Positions 6,083-11,051 of a DNA stretch of 11,051 nucleotides are shown here, in pieces. This stretch comes from JAHEFX01 sp964614585 (GTDB lineage: Bacteria > Actinomycetota > Acidimicrobiia > Spongiisociales > JAENVV01), in NCBI GenBank assembly GCA_964614585.1, contig CAZTLW010000077.1:1-11051 (forward strand). The letters run 5' to 3'. Position 1 is the first letter of the stretch, and each line of letters opens with the position of its first letter. The notes under the pieces were generated by a model. It had not been told where the DNA came from and did no database searches. It saw nothing but the letters and a program-made list of their open reading frames with translations. A program made the translations under genes and the position numbers.

Positions 6083-6817
6083 GTGGACCCGTGGCTCTGG
6101 GGGCTGGTGGCGGCGATCGCCGGCTACCTCATCGGCTCCGTGTCCTTCGCCCGCCTCACGATGCGGCTGGCGGCGCCCGGACGCGCCGTCGGCGAGGTCC
6201 GCCGCGAGGTCGAGGGATCCACGGAGGACTTCGAGGCCCACAAGGTGAGCGCCACGGCGATCCGCGACCAGCTCGGCGCTCGATTCGGCTGCCTCACGGC
6301 GATGCTCGACGCCTCGAAGGCAGCGATCGTCGCCTTGGCCTTCCTGGCAGCGTTCCCGGACCGGCCCTACTACCTCGTCGCCGCCGCCGGGGCCATCGTC
6401 GGCCACATCCTCCCCCTGTACCACCGCTTCCGGGGCGGTGGAGGCCTGTCGACGATCTACGGCGCCTTCCTGGTCGTCGACTGGGTCGGTGTCGTCGCCA
6501 CGACGATCACCGCGTTGGCGCTGGGGATCGCCGCCGGCAGGGTCCTCGTGATCCGATGGTCGGGGATCGTGCTCATGATCCCCTGGCTCTGGTGGCGGAC
6601 CGGCGACCCGTGGGTGGTGGGCTTCGCCGTGGTCGCCAACGTCCTCTTCTGGACCGCCCTGGTGCCGGAACTGCGGCAAGTGGCCCGCTTCCGGACGAGG
6701 GGAACGCCTCCCGACGAACGGGCCGTGGCCGAGTTGCTCGGCATGGGGAGCTTCTGGGACCGGGTCAGCCCGTACTCCATCCCGTCGTTGCTCGAAAGGA
6801 ACCGCGGCACGGGATGA
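6083..6817 (+). CDS. PlsY-like membrane protein with altered acyltransferase motifs
   Basis: The 244-residue protein has about five hydrophobic segments and follows the layout of glycerol-3-phosphate acyltransferase PlsY, which transfers acyl groups from acyl-phosphate to glycerol-3-phosphate. Motif 1 is present as YLIGSVSFAR (15-24; usual GSIPFG). Motif 3 is GHILPLYHRFRGGGGLST (107-124; usual GH..P....F.GGKG.AT). Motif 2 is changed: the usual G.GN.GATN is replaced by a charged stretch ending in VSATAIRDQLG (55-65), so ATN reads ATA and the glycine-rich start is lost. In motif 3 the usual Lys is Gly. An acidic insert lies at about 37-52, and the protein extends some 35 residues past the last membrane segment. 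It is probably membrane-located, but a standard PlsY reaction is uncertain. It is the last gene of the universal-stress-protein operon and converges on the PlsC-like gene. Confidence 0.8.
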   Translation: MDPWLWGLVAAIAGYLIGSVSFARLTMRLAAPGRAVGEVRREVEGSTEDFEAHKVSATAIRDQLGARFGCLTAMLDASKAAIVALAFLAAFPDRPYYLVAAAGAIVGHILPLYHRFRGGGGLSTIYGAFLVVDWVGVVATTITALALGIAAGRVLVIRWSGIVLMIPWLWWRTGDPWVVGFAVVANVLFWTALVPELRQVARFRTRGTPPDERAVAELLGMGSFWDRVSPYSIPSLLERNRGTG

Positions 6818-6841
6818 GATGACAGCGCGGCCCCCGCCCGG

Positions 6842-7813
6842 TCACCCCGTCGAGTGCTTCTCGATCCACCGGTCCATGTCGGCCCAGCGGGCGAGGAGCC
6901 ACTCGGCCAGCACGGTTCGGTCCTCCCAGTGCTCGGGCCGGGGCGCGGGCCGCCCCTCGAGGATCACGTGGCGGCCCTCGGGGATCGCCCGCCAGATCCC
7001 GGCGAGCGAGTCGAGGTCCTCGTAACCGACGTGGGCGACGAACACCACGGTGGCATCGGGGGCAGCCATCATCGCCGCGTGCACCCCGCCGACCCGGGGC
7101 AGGAGGAGGTGGTCGAGACGCTCGGCGGCATCGGCCAACTCGACCTGGCCGGCGGCCCGGAGCTCGGCCACCCGATCGTCATGTCGCCGCCGGGTGAAGT
7201 TGCCGCCCTCCGGGAAGGTGATGTAGGCACCGCCGGGCGGGACGGCGGCATGGGTGCGGACGGTCTCGGCGGTGTCACGGCGACCCATGAAGAGGTAGCC
7301 GCCAGCCGCGGCGACATGGTCGAAGAACGGGTCCCAGAGCAGCTTCCCCTTGCCGATGCCCCGGATCATGCGGCCCTGGCGGTTGGCCAACTCGTCCATG
7401 AGGAAGAGCGCGTCGCCGGGGCCGGCGTGCCGACTGACGACGATGAGTCGACCATCGTCGGGCGGCGGGAAGCGCACGTCGAAGGTGAAGTGGAGGCAGC
7501 GGCGAAGCGTGGCCGTGATGACTCCCAGCCACCAGCACAGGAGCGACTGGTAGACGGACTCGTTGGCCGCCGCCGTGCGGAACGGCTTCGTGATCCAGAC
7601 GCCGAACGCCGCCGGCAGGGCCACGGCCTCGAGGGCACAGAACATGACGCCGAGGCCCAGCAACCGGGTGTTGCGCCAGGCTGCGCGATCGACGAGGTCG
7701 AGGACGACCGATACCACGAATGCCACCGGGGAGAGGACCACGGCGAGGATCGCGCCGACCCAGGTCACGGGGGCCAACACCAACCAGCGCACGAGACGGG
7801 GCGGCGGCGTCAT
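6842..7813 (-). CDS. PlsC-like lysophospholipid acyltransferase-family protein
   Basis: The 323-residue protein has two hydrophobic N-terminal segments (about 12-40 and 50-75) and then a cytoplasmic PlsC-type acyltransferase domain. The catalytic H-X4-D motif is SRHAGPGD (127-134, His129 and Asp134). The substrate-binding motif is ITFPEGGNFTRRR (198-210), a variant of FPEGTRS. FMGRRD (175-180) fits block II and LLPRVGG (237-243) fits block IV. These enzymes acylate lysophosphatidate or related lysolipids, or other acceptors, at the membrane. The ATG at 7813 is used because AGGA lies a few nt upstream and the longer frame runs through the divergent patatin gene. Only 24 bp separate its stop from that of the PlsY-like gene, and 22 bp separate its start from the patatin-like gene. 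The acceptor lipid cannot be told from sequence. Confidence 0.85.
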   Translation of the reverse strand: MTPPPRLVRWLVLAPVTWVGAILAVVLSPVAFVVSVVLDLVDRAAWRNTRLLGLGVMFCALEAVALPAAFGVWITKPFRTAAANESVYQSLLCWWLGVITATLRRCLHFTFDVRFPPPDDGRLIVVSRHAGPGDALFLMDELANRQGRMIRGIGKGKLLWDPFFDHVAAAGGYLFMGRRDTAETVRTHAAVPPGGAYITFPEGGNFTRRRHDDRVAELRAAGQVELADAAERLDHLLLPRVGGVHAAMMAAPDATVVFVAHVGYEDLDSLAGIWRAIPEGRHVILEGRPAPRPEHWEDRTVLAEWLLARWADMDRWIEKHSTG

Positions 7814-7822
7814 CGTGGTTCC

Positions 7823-7828
7823 TAGTCT
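7823..7828 (+). promoter_or_regulatory. Candidate -10 element for the patatin-like gene
   Basis: TAGTCT ends 7 nt before the ATG at 7836 and there is no Shine-Dalgarno sequence, which fits a leaderless transcript. The whole divergent gap is 22 bp, so any -35 region lies inside the N-terminal codons of the acyltransferase gene. Confidence 0.42.
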
Positions 7829-7835
7829 GACACCC

Positions 7836-8687
7836 ATGGATCCATCCGGTCGGCCGAAACGCGCCTTCGTGCTGGGTGGTGGGGGGTTTCGGGGAGCCGC
7901 CGAGGTGGGCATGCTGAAGGCCCTCGCCGAGGCCGGCGTCGAGCCGGACCTCATCGTGGGTACCTCGGTCGGCGCCCTGAATGGGGCGATCGTCGCCAGC
8001 CGACCGCTGATGAAGGGGGTCGAGCGGTTGGAGGCGGTGTGGCTGTCCGACGACTTCGGGGCGGTGTTCTCCGAGGGGCTCACCGAGCGGGCGGCGAACT
8101 TCGTGCGCCACCGCACCCACCTCCACTCGAGCGAACCGCTGCGGCGACTCATCGACCACTGGGCCCCCGCCACCCTCATCCAGGACCTCGACGTCCCGTT
8201 CCAGTGCGTGGCGGCCCGCATCGAGACCTCGTCGGAGGTCTGGTTCGCCGAGGGCCCCCTCGCCGATGCCGTCCTCGCCTCGGCGGCCGTGCCGGGGCTG
8301 TTCGCCCCGGTCGCCATCAGGGGCGAGCACTACGTCGACGGCGGCGTCGTCAACTCGATCCCCATCTCCCGGGCGCTCGAGCTCGGCGCCGAGGAGATCT
8401 GGGTTCTGCAGGTCGGCAACGTGGACGTCCCCCTCCAGCTGCCGAGGCAGGCCTGGGACGTGGCGATCGTGGCGTTCGAGGTGGCTCGGCGCCATCGCTT
8501 CCACCGGGATCTCGAGACCCTGCCCGAGCACGTCACGCTGCGCGTGCTGCCGACCGGCGCCGACCACGTGGACCGATACAACGACCCCGGTCGCCTCCGA
8601 TATCGAGCCTCGGATTCCATTCCCGACGCCATCGAGCGGGCCCATCGGGCAGCCGGCGACTTCCTGGACGAGGCCCTCGCCCGCTGA
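7836..8687 (+). CDS. Patatin-like phospholipase (RssA/NTE bacterial type)
   Basis: The 283-residue protein is a complete bacterial patatin domain. The oxyanion-hole loop is LGGGGFRGAAEVGML (13-27). The nucleophile elbow is VGTSVG (41-46) with Ser44, and the catalytic dyad is completed by Asp168 in YVDGGVVNSIP. Intermediate landmarks of the family include LADAVLASAAVPGLFAPV (142-159), the conserved ASaa.P..F.P block. It probably hydrolyses an acyl ester of a phospholipid or neutral lipid in the cytoplasm or at the membrane face. No signal peptide or membrane helix is seen. Its divergent pairing with a PlsC-like acyltransferase suggests deacylation and reacylation of the same lipid pool. The ATG at 7836 is fixed by the -10 hexamer 7 nt upstream. 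Confidence 0.92.
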   Translation: MDPSGRPKRAFVLGGGGFRGAAEVGMLKALAEAGVEPDLIVGTSVGALNGAIVASRPLMKGVERLEAVWLSDDFGAVFSEGLTERAANFVRHRTHLHSSEPLRRLIDHWAPATLIQDLDVPFQCVAARIETSSEVWFAEGPLADAVLASAAVPGLFAPVAIRGEHYVDGGVVNSIPISRALELGAEEIWVLQVGNVDVPLQLPRQAWDVAIVAFEVARRHRFHRDLETLPEHVTLRVLPTGADHVDRYNDPGRLRYRASDSIPDAIERAHRAAGDFLDEALAR

Positions 8688-8718
8688 TCGTTCCGCATCG
8701 TTTTGTGTCGCACCCTCC

Positions 8719-8727
8719 TGTGATGAT
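8719..8727 (+). promoter_or_regulatory. Candidate extended -10 element for the 13E12-family gene
   Basis: TGT followed by GATGAT forms an imperfect extended -10 (TGN plus a hexamer with G in the first position). The hexamer ends 6 nt before the ATG at 8734. The geometry matches the other leaderless-type starts in the window, but the hexamer match is weaker. Confidence 0.28.
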
Positions 8728-8733
8728 GGGTGC

Positions 8734-9528
8734 ATGGAAGCCACGTTGGACGCCCTGGAAGCGGAGATCGATCGACTGATCGAGGTCGATGCCCGGGTGT
8801 CGGCCCGTCGGATCGAGCTGATCCGAGCTGCCGACCGGGCGCAGGTGGCGTTCGTGGATGGGGCTCGGGATCTGGTCGAGTGGGTGACTCGCCGGTTCGA
8901 CGTCGAGCGCGACACCGCCCGCCGGTGGGTTCGCACCGCCCGAGGCATCCCCGACGGGGTGTTCGACCGGCTCGCCGCCGGTGAGATCACGGCCGACCGG
9001 GCCCATGCCTACACCGAGGCGTCGCTGGCTGGTATCGCCGTCGACCTCCTCGACGGCCTCGAGTTGGCGGGGGTGCGGCATCTGTGCCGTCGCCGCCGGA
9101 AGGAACCCGTGTCGACGGAGGGCTACCTCGTGATCCAGCCCCAGTTGGACGAGGCCGGCTACAGACTTCACGGCCGGCTTGGTGCGGTGCAAGGTTCGGT
9201 GGTGACCCAGGCGTTGGAGGCCGAGGCCGACCGGCTGTGTGACGGGATCCCCGGTCACGAGCGGCCGACCCGCTCGGAACTGCGAGCCGACGCGTTGGTG
9301 TCGCTGGCCGAGGGCGGCGAACGTCGAGCGGTCGTGTCGGTCCACCACACCACCGAGGGCTCGATCGAAGTCGACGCCCGGCGCACAGGGCCGGGTTCGA
9401 GAACGGCTCCGCCGTTCTCGGGGTTCCAGAAGAACGGCTCCGCCGTTCTTCAACCGACCGAAGGTCGGCTGCCTCCCAAGGCGACTTGGAGCATGCCACC
9501 TGCATCGGATCGATTGAAGAGGACGTAG
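8734..9528 (+). CDS. DUF222 part of a frameshifted 13E12-family HNH endonuclease gene
   Basis: This frame encodes 264 residues. The first 210 or so are a DUF222 domain: a long N-terminal helix, then RDLVEWVTRRFDVERDTARRWV, the typical LaaGEITadrAhay block (residues 80-93), a long linker, RLGAVQGSVVTQALEAEAD and RSELRADALVSLAEGG. Then the frame runs through a linker with three hairpins and, after PPKAT, continues as unrelated sequence to a TAG at 9526. In intact family members DUF222 is followed by an HNH nuclease domain; here that domain continues in another frame from about 9486. A one-base loss near 9484-9488 would explain the break, since PPKAT then joins LEHATC, a usual lead-in to the HNH region. 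The family is multi-copy in actinobacteria and its function is unclear. The fragment alone would lack the nuclease. Confidence 0.8.
   Translation: MEATLDALEAEIDRLIEVDARVSARRIELIRAADRAQVAFVDGARDLVEWVTRRFDVERDTARRWVRTARGIPDGVFDRLAAGEITADRAHAYTEASLAGIAVDLLDGLELAGVRHLCRRRRKEPVSTEGYLVIQPQLDEAGYRLHGRLGAVQGSVVTQALEAEADRLCDGIPGHERPTRSELRADALVSLAEGGERRAVVSVHHTTEGSIEVDARRTGPGSRTAPPFSGFQKNGSAVLQPTEGRLPPKATWSMPPASDRLKRT
9398..9420 (+). repeat. Perfect hairpin, copy 1 of a GAACGGCTCCGCCGTTC palindrome
   Basis: Two 10-nt arms, 9398-9407 and 9411-9420, pair completely around a TCC loop. The central 17 nt are identical to copy 2, which starts 31 nt further on, while the outer two base pairs differ from copy 2 with pairing kept. 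It lies between the DUF222 and HNH coding parts. Confidence 0.85.
9429..9451 (+). repeat. Perfect hairpin, copy 2 of the same palindrome
   Basis: Arms 9429-9438 and 9442-9451 pair over 10 bp around TCC. Compared with copy 1, the outermost pair is G-C instead of C-G and the next is A-T instead of G-C, so the changes compensate one another. Only 8 nt separate the two hairpins. Confidence 0.85.
9454..9468 (+). repeat. Third, shorter hairpin
   Basis: CCGACC and GGTCGG pair over 6 bp around a GAA loop, 2 nt after the second palindrome. The sequence is unrelated to the other two hairpins. With them it makes a compact cluster of three stem-loops within about 70 bp. Confidence 0.65.
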
Positions 9529-9827
9529 GCGGCCGACCGGTGGGTGGGACGCGCCAGTCGGTCAGCCCTCGTCAGCGGCGTCGGATCCTGTATCGAGACC
9601 AGTACCGCTGCTCAGTGGATGGCTGCACCAGCCGCTCCCGCCTCGAAGTCCACCACGTCATCCCTCGAACCCAAGGCGGGCCGAACGAGGATTGGAACCT
9701 CACGACCCTGTGCTGGTTCCACCATCACGTGGTGGTCCACCGGCGAGGCTTCGCCATCGACCGCACCAGCCCACCCGGCCGACGCCGCCTGCTCCCACCC
9801 GGCCACGAACGGGCCCCGCCCGGCTGA
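9486..9827 (+). CDS. HNH nuclease part of the frameshifted 13E12-family gene
   Basis: This frame, openable only from a TTG at 9486, carries a complete-looking HNH domain of about 113 residues. It reads RRILYRDQYRCSVDGC with Cys42 and Cys47, LEVHHVIPRTQGG with His56-His57, then NLTTLCWFHHHVVVHRRGF with Asn71, Cys76 and the terminal histidines. All metal- and catalysis-related positions are kept, so decay is recent, if it is decay at all. The residues just before (LEHATCIGSIEEDVGGRPVGGTR) are the usual interdomain segment of the family, which shows that this piece once joined the DUF222 frame. No Shine-Dalgarno sequence precedes the TTG, so independent translation is doubtful. An uncorrected sequencing error is possible. 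Confidence 0.72.
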   Translation: MEHATCIGSIEEDVGGRPVGGTRQSVSPRQRRRILYRDQYRCSVDGCTSRSRLEVHHVIPRTQGGPNEDWNLTTLCWFHHHVVVHRRGFAIDRTSPPGRRRLLPPGHERAPPG

Positions 9828-9972
9828 GCCGACCGAAGGCCAGGACTCAACTACTCGACCCAGACCACCCGATCCCAGACCCCCGGACCCGCCACGCGCG
9901 GGCTCCTGGTGTGCTCAGGACCCCTTCGGTGTCGCAGGCGTCAGCCGCCGCCGGCGACTCGGGTTGCCGTCG

Positions 9973-10926
9973 CTACGGGCAGACAGCGTTGCTCGACGCC
10001 TTGTTGGTGCTGCTGGCGCCGTCGTTCCAGGTCAGGATCGTCGTGTTGGCCCCGCCGCCGACCGGGAGGTACCAGAACGTGTCGCCGGGCAGCGCGCCAC
10101 CGGACAGCGTGCCACCACCGCTGGTCGACATGGTGACCGCCACGGTCTCGGTGTTGTTGTTGCGGACCCGCCACTTGCGGAAGTCGTCGAAGAACTCGGC
10201 CTCGGTGCAGAACGACGTGAGGACGAGCGACACCCCAGCGGGCTCCGACCCCGTGCACACGGCGTACACGGTGCCGGCCGCCACGTCGACGCCGACGGTC
10301 CAACCCGACAGGTCGGCCTCGGGTCGGCTCTCGAGGACCTCGGTGCCGGACGGGACCGAGAAACCACCACCGGTAACTTCGAATCCCGGACTGCACGAGA
10401 CGGTCGCCGTGGTGCCCGAGATGGGGGCCTCGACGTACTCGAGGCCCGCGGCGGGAGTCGGTGCGGGCGCGGCGCCGCTGGCATTGGGAATCGCACCGGT
10501 TCCGTCTGCGCCATCGGCCCCGGGTGGTCCGGTCGGCCCGGGTGGTCCGGTCGGTCCCGGCGCGCCGTCTGCGCCGTCGGCCCCGGGTGGCCCCGTGGGT
10601 CCGGGTGGTCCGGTCGGTCCCGGCGCGCCGTCTGCGCCGTCGGCCCCGGGTGGCCCGGTCGGGCCGGTGCTCCCTCCCGCACTGCCGAGGTTGTCGTGGT
10701 ACCGCTTGAGGATGGCGGTCGCCTGGCCTCGGGTGATGAAGTCCTCCGGGCCGAAGTCGCCGTTTCCGTAGCCGAAGACGATCCGATTGTCCTGCGCCCA
10801 CTGGATCTCGTTGGCGAACAGGTAGTCCTCGGGCACGTCCTCGAACGGACCTTCCGCCACCGCGACCGTGGCGGCGGTGAGGGCGGTCAGGACGGCACCG
10901 ACGATGACGAGGGTGCGTCGTCGCAC
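9973..10926 (-). CDS. Secreted SLH-domain protein with collagen-like Gly-X-Y repeats
   Basis: From a GTG at 10926 the product has 317 residues. A signal peptide covers residues 1-24 (RRR, hydrophobic core, AVA before Glu25). One S-layer-homology-like domain (about 26-80) follows: FEDVPEDYLFANEIQWAQ, then GYGNGDFGPEDFITRGQATAIL. Residues 85-144 are 20 uninterrupted Gly-X-Y triplets, mostly GPT, GPP, GAD and GAP, able to form a collagen-type triple helix. The rest is a C-terminal domain of about 165 residues with four Cys (about 178, 224, 240 and 316) and a CSPGFEVTGGGFSVPSG segment seen in other actinobacterial secreted proteins with collagen repeats. It is probably exported and held at the cell surface through the single SLH unit, with a trimeric stalk. 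The GTG is chosen because AAGGAG lies 6 nt upstream and the signal peptide starts there; the frame is open back to 10980. Confidence 0.85.
   Translation of the reverse strand: MRRRTLVIVGAVLTALTAATVAVAEGPFEDVPEDYLFANEIQWAQDNRIVFGYGNGDFGPEDFITRGQATAILKRYHDNLGSAGGSTGPTGPPGADGADGAPGPTGPPGPTGPPGADGADGAPGPTGPPGPTGPPGADGADGTGAIPNASGAAPAPTPAAGLEYVEAPISGTTATVSCSPGFEVTGGGFSVPSGTEVLESRPEADLSGWTVGVDVAAGTVYAVCTGSEPAGVSLVLTSFCTEAEFFDDFRKWRVRNNNTETVAVTMSTSGGGTLSGGALPGDTFWYLPVGGGANTTILTWNDGASSTNKASSNAVCP
10495..10674 (-). repeat. 63-nt tandem repeat encoding Gly-X-Y triplets
   Basis: About 2.6 copies of a 63-nt unit (21 residues, 7 triplets) lie head to tail. The stretch 10538-10593 is identical to 10601-10656 over 56 nt, including synonymous positions, which points to recent duplication or gene conversion. 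The repeat period is a multiple of 9 nt, so the triplet phase is kept. Confidence 0.85.
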
Positions 10927-10932
10927 GATTGG

Positions 10933-10938
10933 CTCCTT
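10933..10938 (-). promoter_or_regulatory. Ribosome binding site that sets the GTG start of the collagen-like gene
   Basis: The minus strand reads AAGGAG with 6 nt to the GTG at 10926. No comparable site precedes the ATG codons at 10980 and 10977, and the extra 18 residues from there would spoil the signal peptide. Confidence 0.7.
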
Positions 10939-10951
10939 CGATGGTTCGCTC

Positions 10952-10971
10952 GGCACGGTACCGACCGTGCC
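10952..10971 (-). promoter_or_regulatory. Perfect 8-bp hairpin upstream of the collagen-like gene
   Basis: GGCACGGT and ACCGTGCC form a perfect 8-bp stem with a 4-nt loop, 25 bp before the GTG start. On the minus strand a TACCGT hexamer (10960-10955) lies inside it, placed so that transcription could begin near 10948. It could therefore be an operator over the promoter. It could also be the terminator of the gene ending at 11005, but no T-run follows. Confidence 0.45.
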
Positions 10972-11004
10972 TCCCATCAACTCGGACCCGCGTCCTGCGC
11001 GTCC

Positions 11005-11051
11005 TCAGTCGTCCTGGGAGTTCATCGTCAGCCGCGACCAGACCTCGGCGC
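11005..11051 (-). CDS. C-terminal end of an unidentified minus-strand gene (partial)
   Basis: Reading leftwards from the window edge, one frame gives AEVWSRLTMNSQDD and a TGA at 11007-11005. The piece is too short to identify. It is listed because the composition is protein-like, the stop is followed by a hairpin 33 nt later, and gene spacing here is tight. It may be chance. Confidence 0.3.
   Translation of the reverse strand, partial: AEVWSRLTMNSQDD

Noticed and set aside
4433..6679. A 748-codon minus-strand frame opposite the cyclic-2,3-diphosphoglycerate-synthase-like and PlsY-like genes
   Set aside because: It is a His/Asp/Gly/Val-rich antisense shadow with no domain, whereas the + strand has a P-loop, NKVD and membrane motifs.
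9398..9451. A transcription terminator inside the nuclease gene
   Set aside because: The hairpins are strong but are not followed by a T-run and stand in the middle of a gene. A pausing effect is possible, but a terminator call is not supported.
9398..9468. A short CRISPR array
   Set aside because: Only two copies of the repeat exist, the gap between them is 8 nt, there are no spacers and no cas genes, and the site lies within a coding region.
8734..9827. An intact mobile element carrying the HNH gene
   Set aside because: No terminal inverted repeats, target-site duplication or transposase are visible around it. The HNH gene belongs to the 13E12 family, which is multi-copy without being a proven mobile element.
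9828..9972. A terminator or small gene in the gap between the HNH and collagen-like genes
   Set aside because: I see only short imperfect inverted repeats, no T-tract and no start with a ribosome binding site, so nothing can be called.

Overview
This is a very GC-rich, gene-dense stretch of an actinobacterial chromosome. Its gene content suggests Actinomycetota, possibly the class Acidimicrobiia; that placement is an inference from a DUF222/HNH '13E12' gene, a COG1926 phosphoribosyltransferase and a cyclic-2,3-diphosphoglycerate-synthase/PlsY-like gene pair. No phylogenetic marker gene is present. There are no rRNA, tRNA or CRISPR loci, and no gap longer than 300 bases lacks a gene.

Layout. 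(1) 1-3222 is a probable stress module. An erythromycin-esterase-family protein on + converges, 10 bp apart, on a minus-strand group: a hypothetical protein, a COG1926-type phosphoribosyltransferase, and an alpha/beta hydrolase overlapping it by ATGA. In Mycobacterium tuberculosis the same three enzymatic domains occur fused in pairs in DosR-regulon proteins (Rv2030c, Rv0571c). Here they are separate, and three start regions each carry a GNNT-N15/16-GGGTAG motif resembling promoters of the sigma-B/sigma-F stress family. A divergent gene begins at position 55 and runs off the left edge. (2) 3309-6817, all +, holds a BrkB/YihY membrane protein, then a tight group of universal stress protein, cyclic-2,3-diphosphoglycerate-synthase-like GTPase (ATGA overlap) and a PlsY-like membrane protein with altered motifs. 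(3) 6842-8687 holds a PlsC-like acyltransferase on minus and a patatin-like phospholipase on +, divergent across only 22 bp. With the PlsY-like protein this makes three lipid-related enzymes in a row. (4) 8734-9827 is a DUF222/HNH (13E12 family) gene split by a frameshift, with a cluster of perfect hairpins in its interdomain linker. (5) 9973-10926, on minus, encodes a secreted protein with a signal peptide, one S-layer-homology domain, 20 uninterrupted Gly-X-Y triplets and a C-terminal domain. A perfect 8-bp hairpin lies upstream, and the probable tail of another minus-strand gene follows at the right edge. The 145-bp gap 9828-9972 between convergent gene ends shows no clear T-tract terminator.

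Possible shared theme: the left half looks like a stress or dormancy response (phosphoribosyltransferase, hydrolase, erythromycin-esterase-like enzyme, universal stress protein, possible cyclic phosphoglycerate solute). The middle deals with membrane lipids. Several genes have a TANNNT-like -10 hexamer ending 6-7 nt before the start codon, which fits leaderless transcription.
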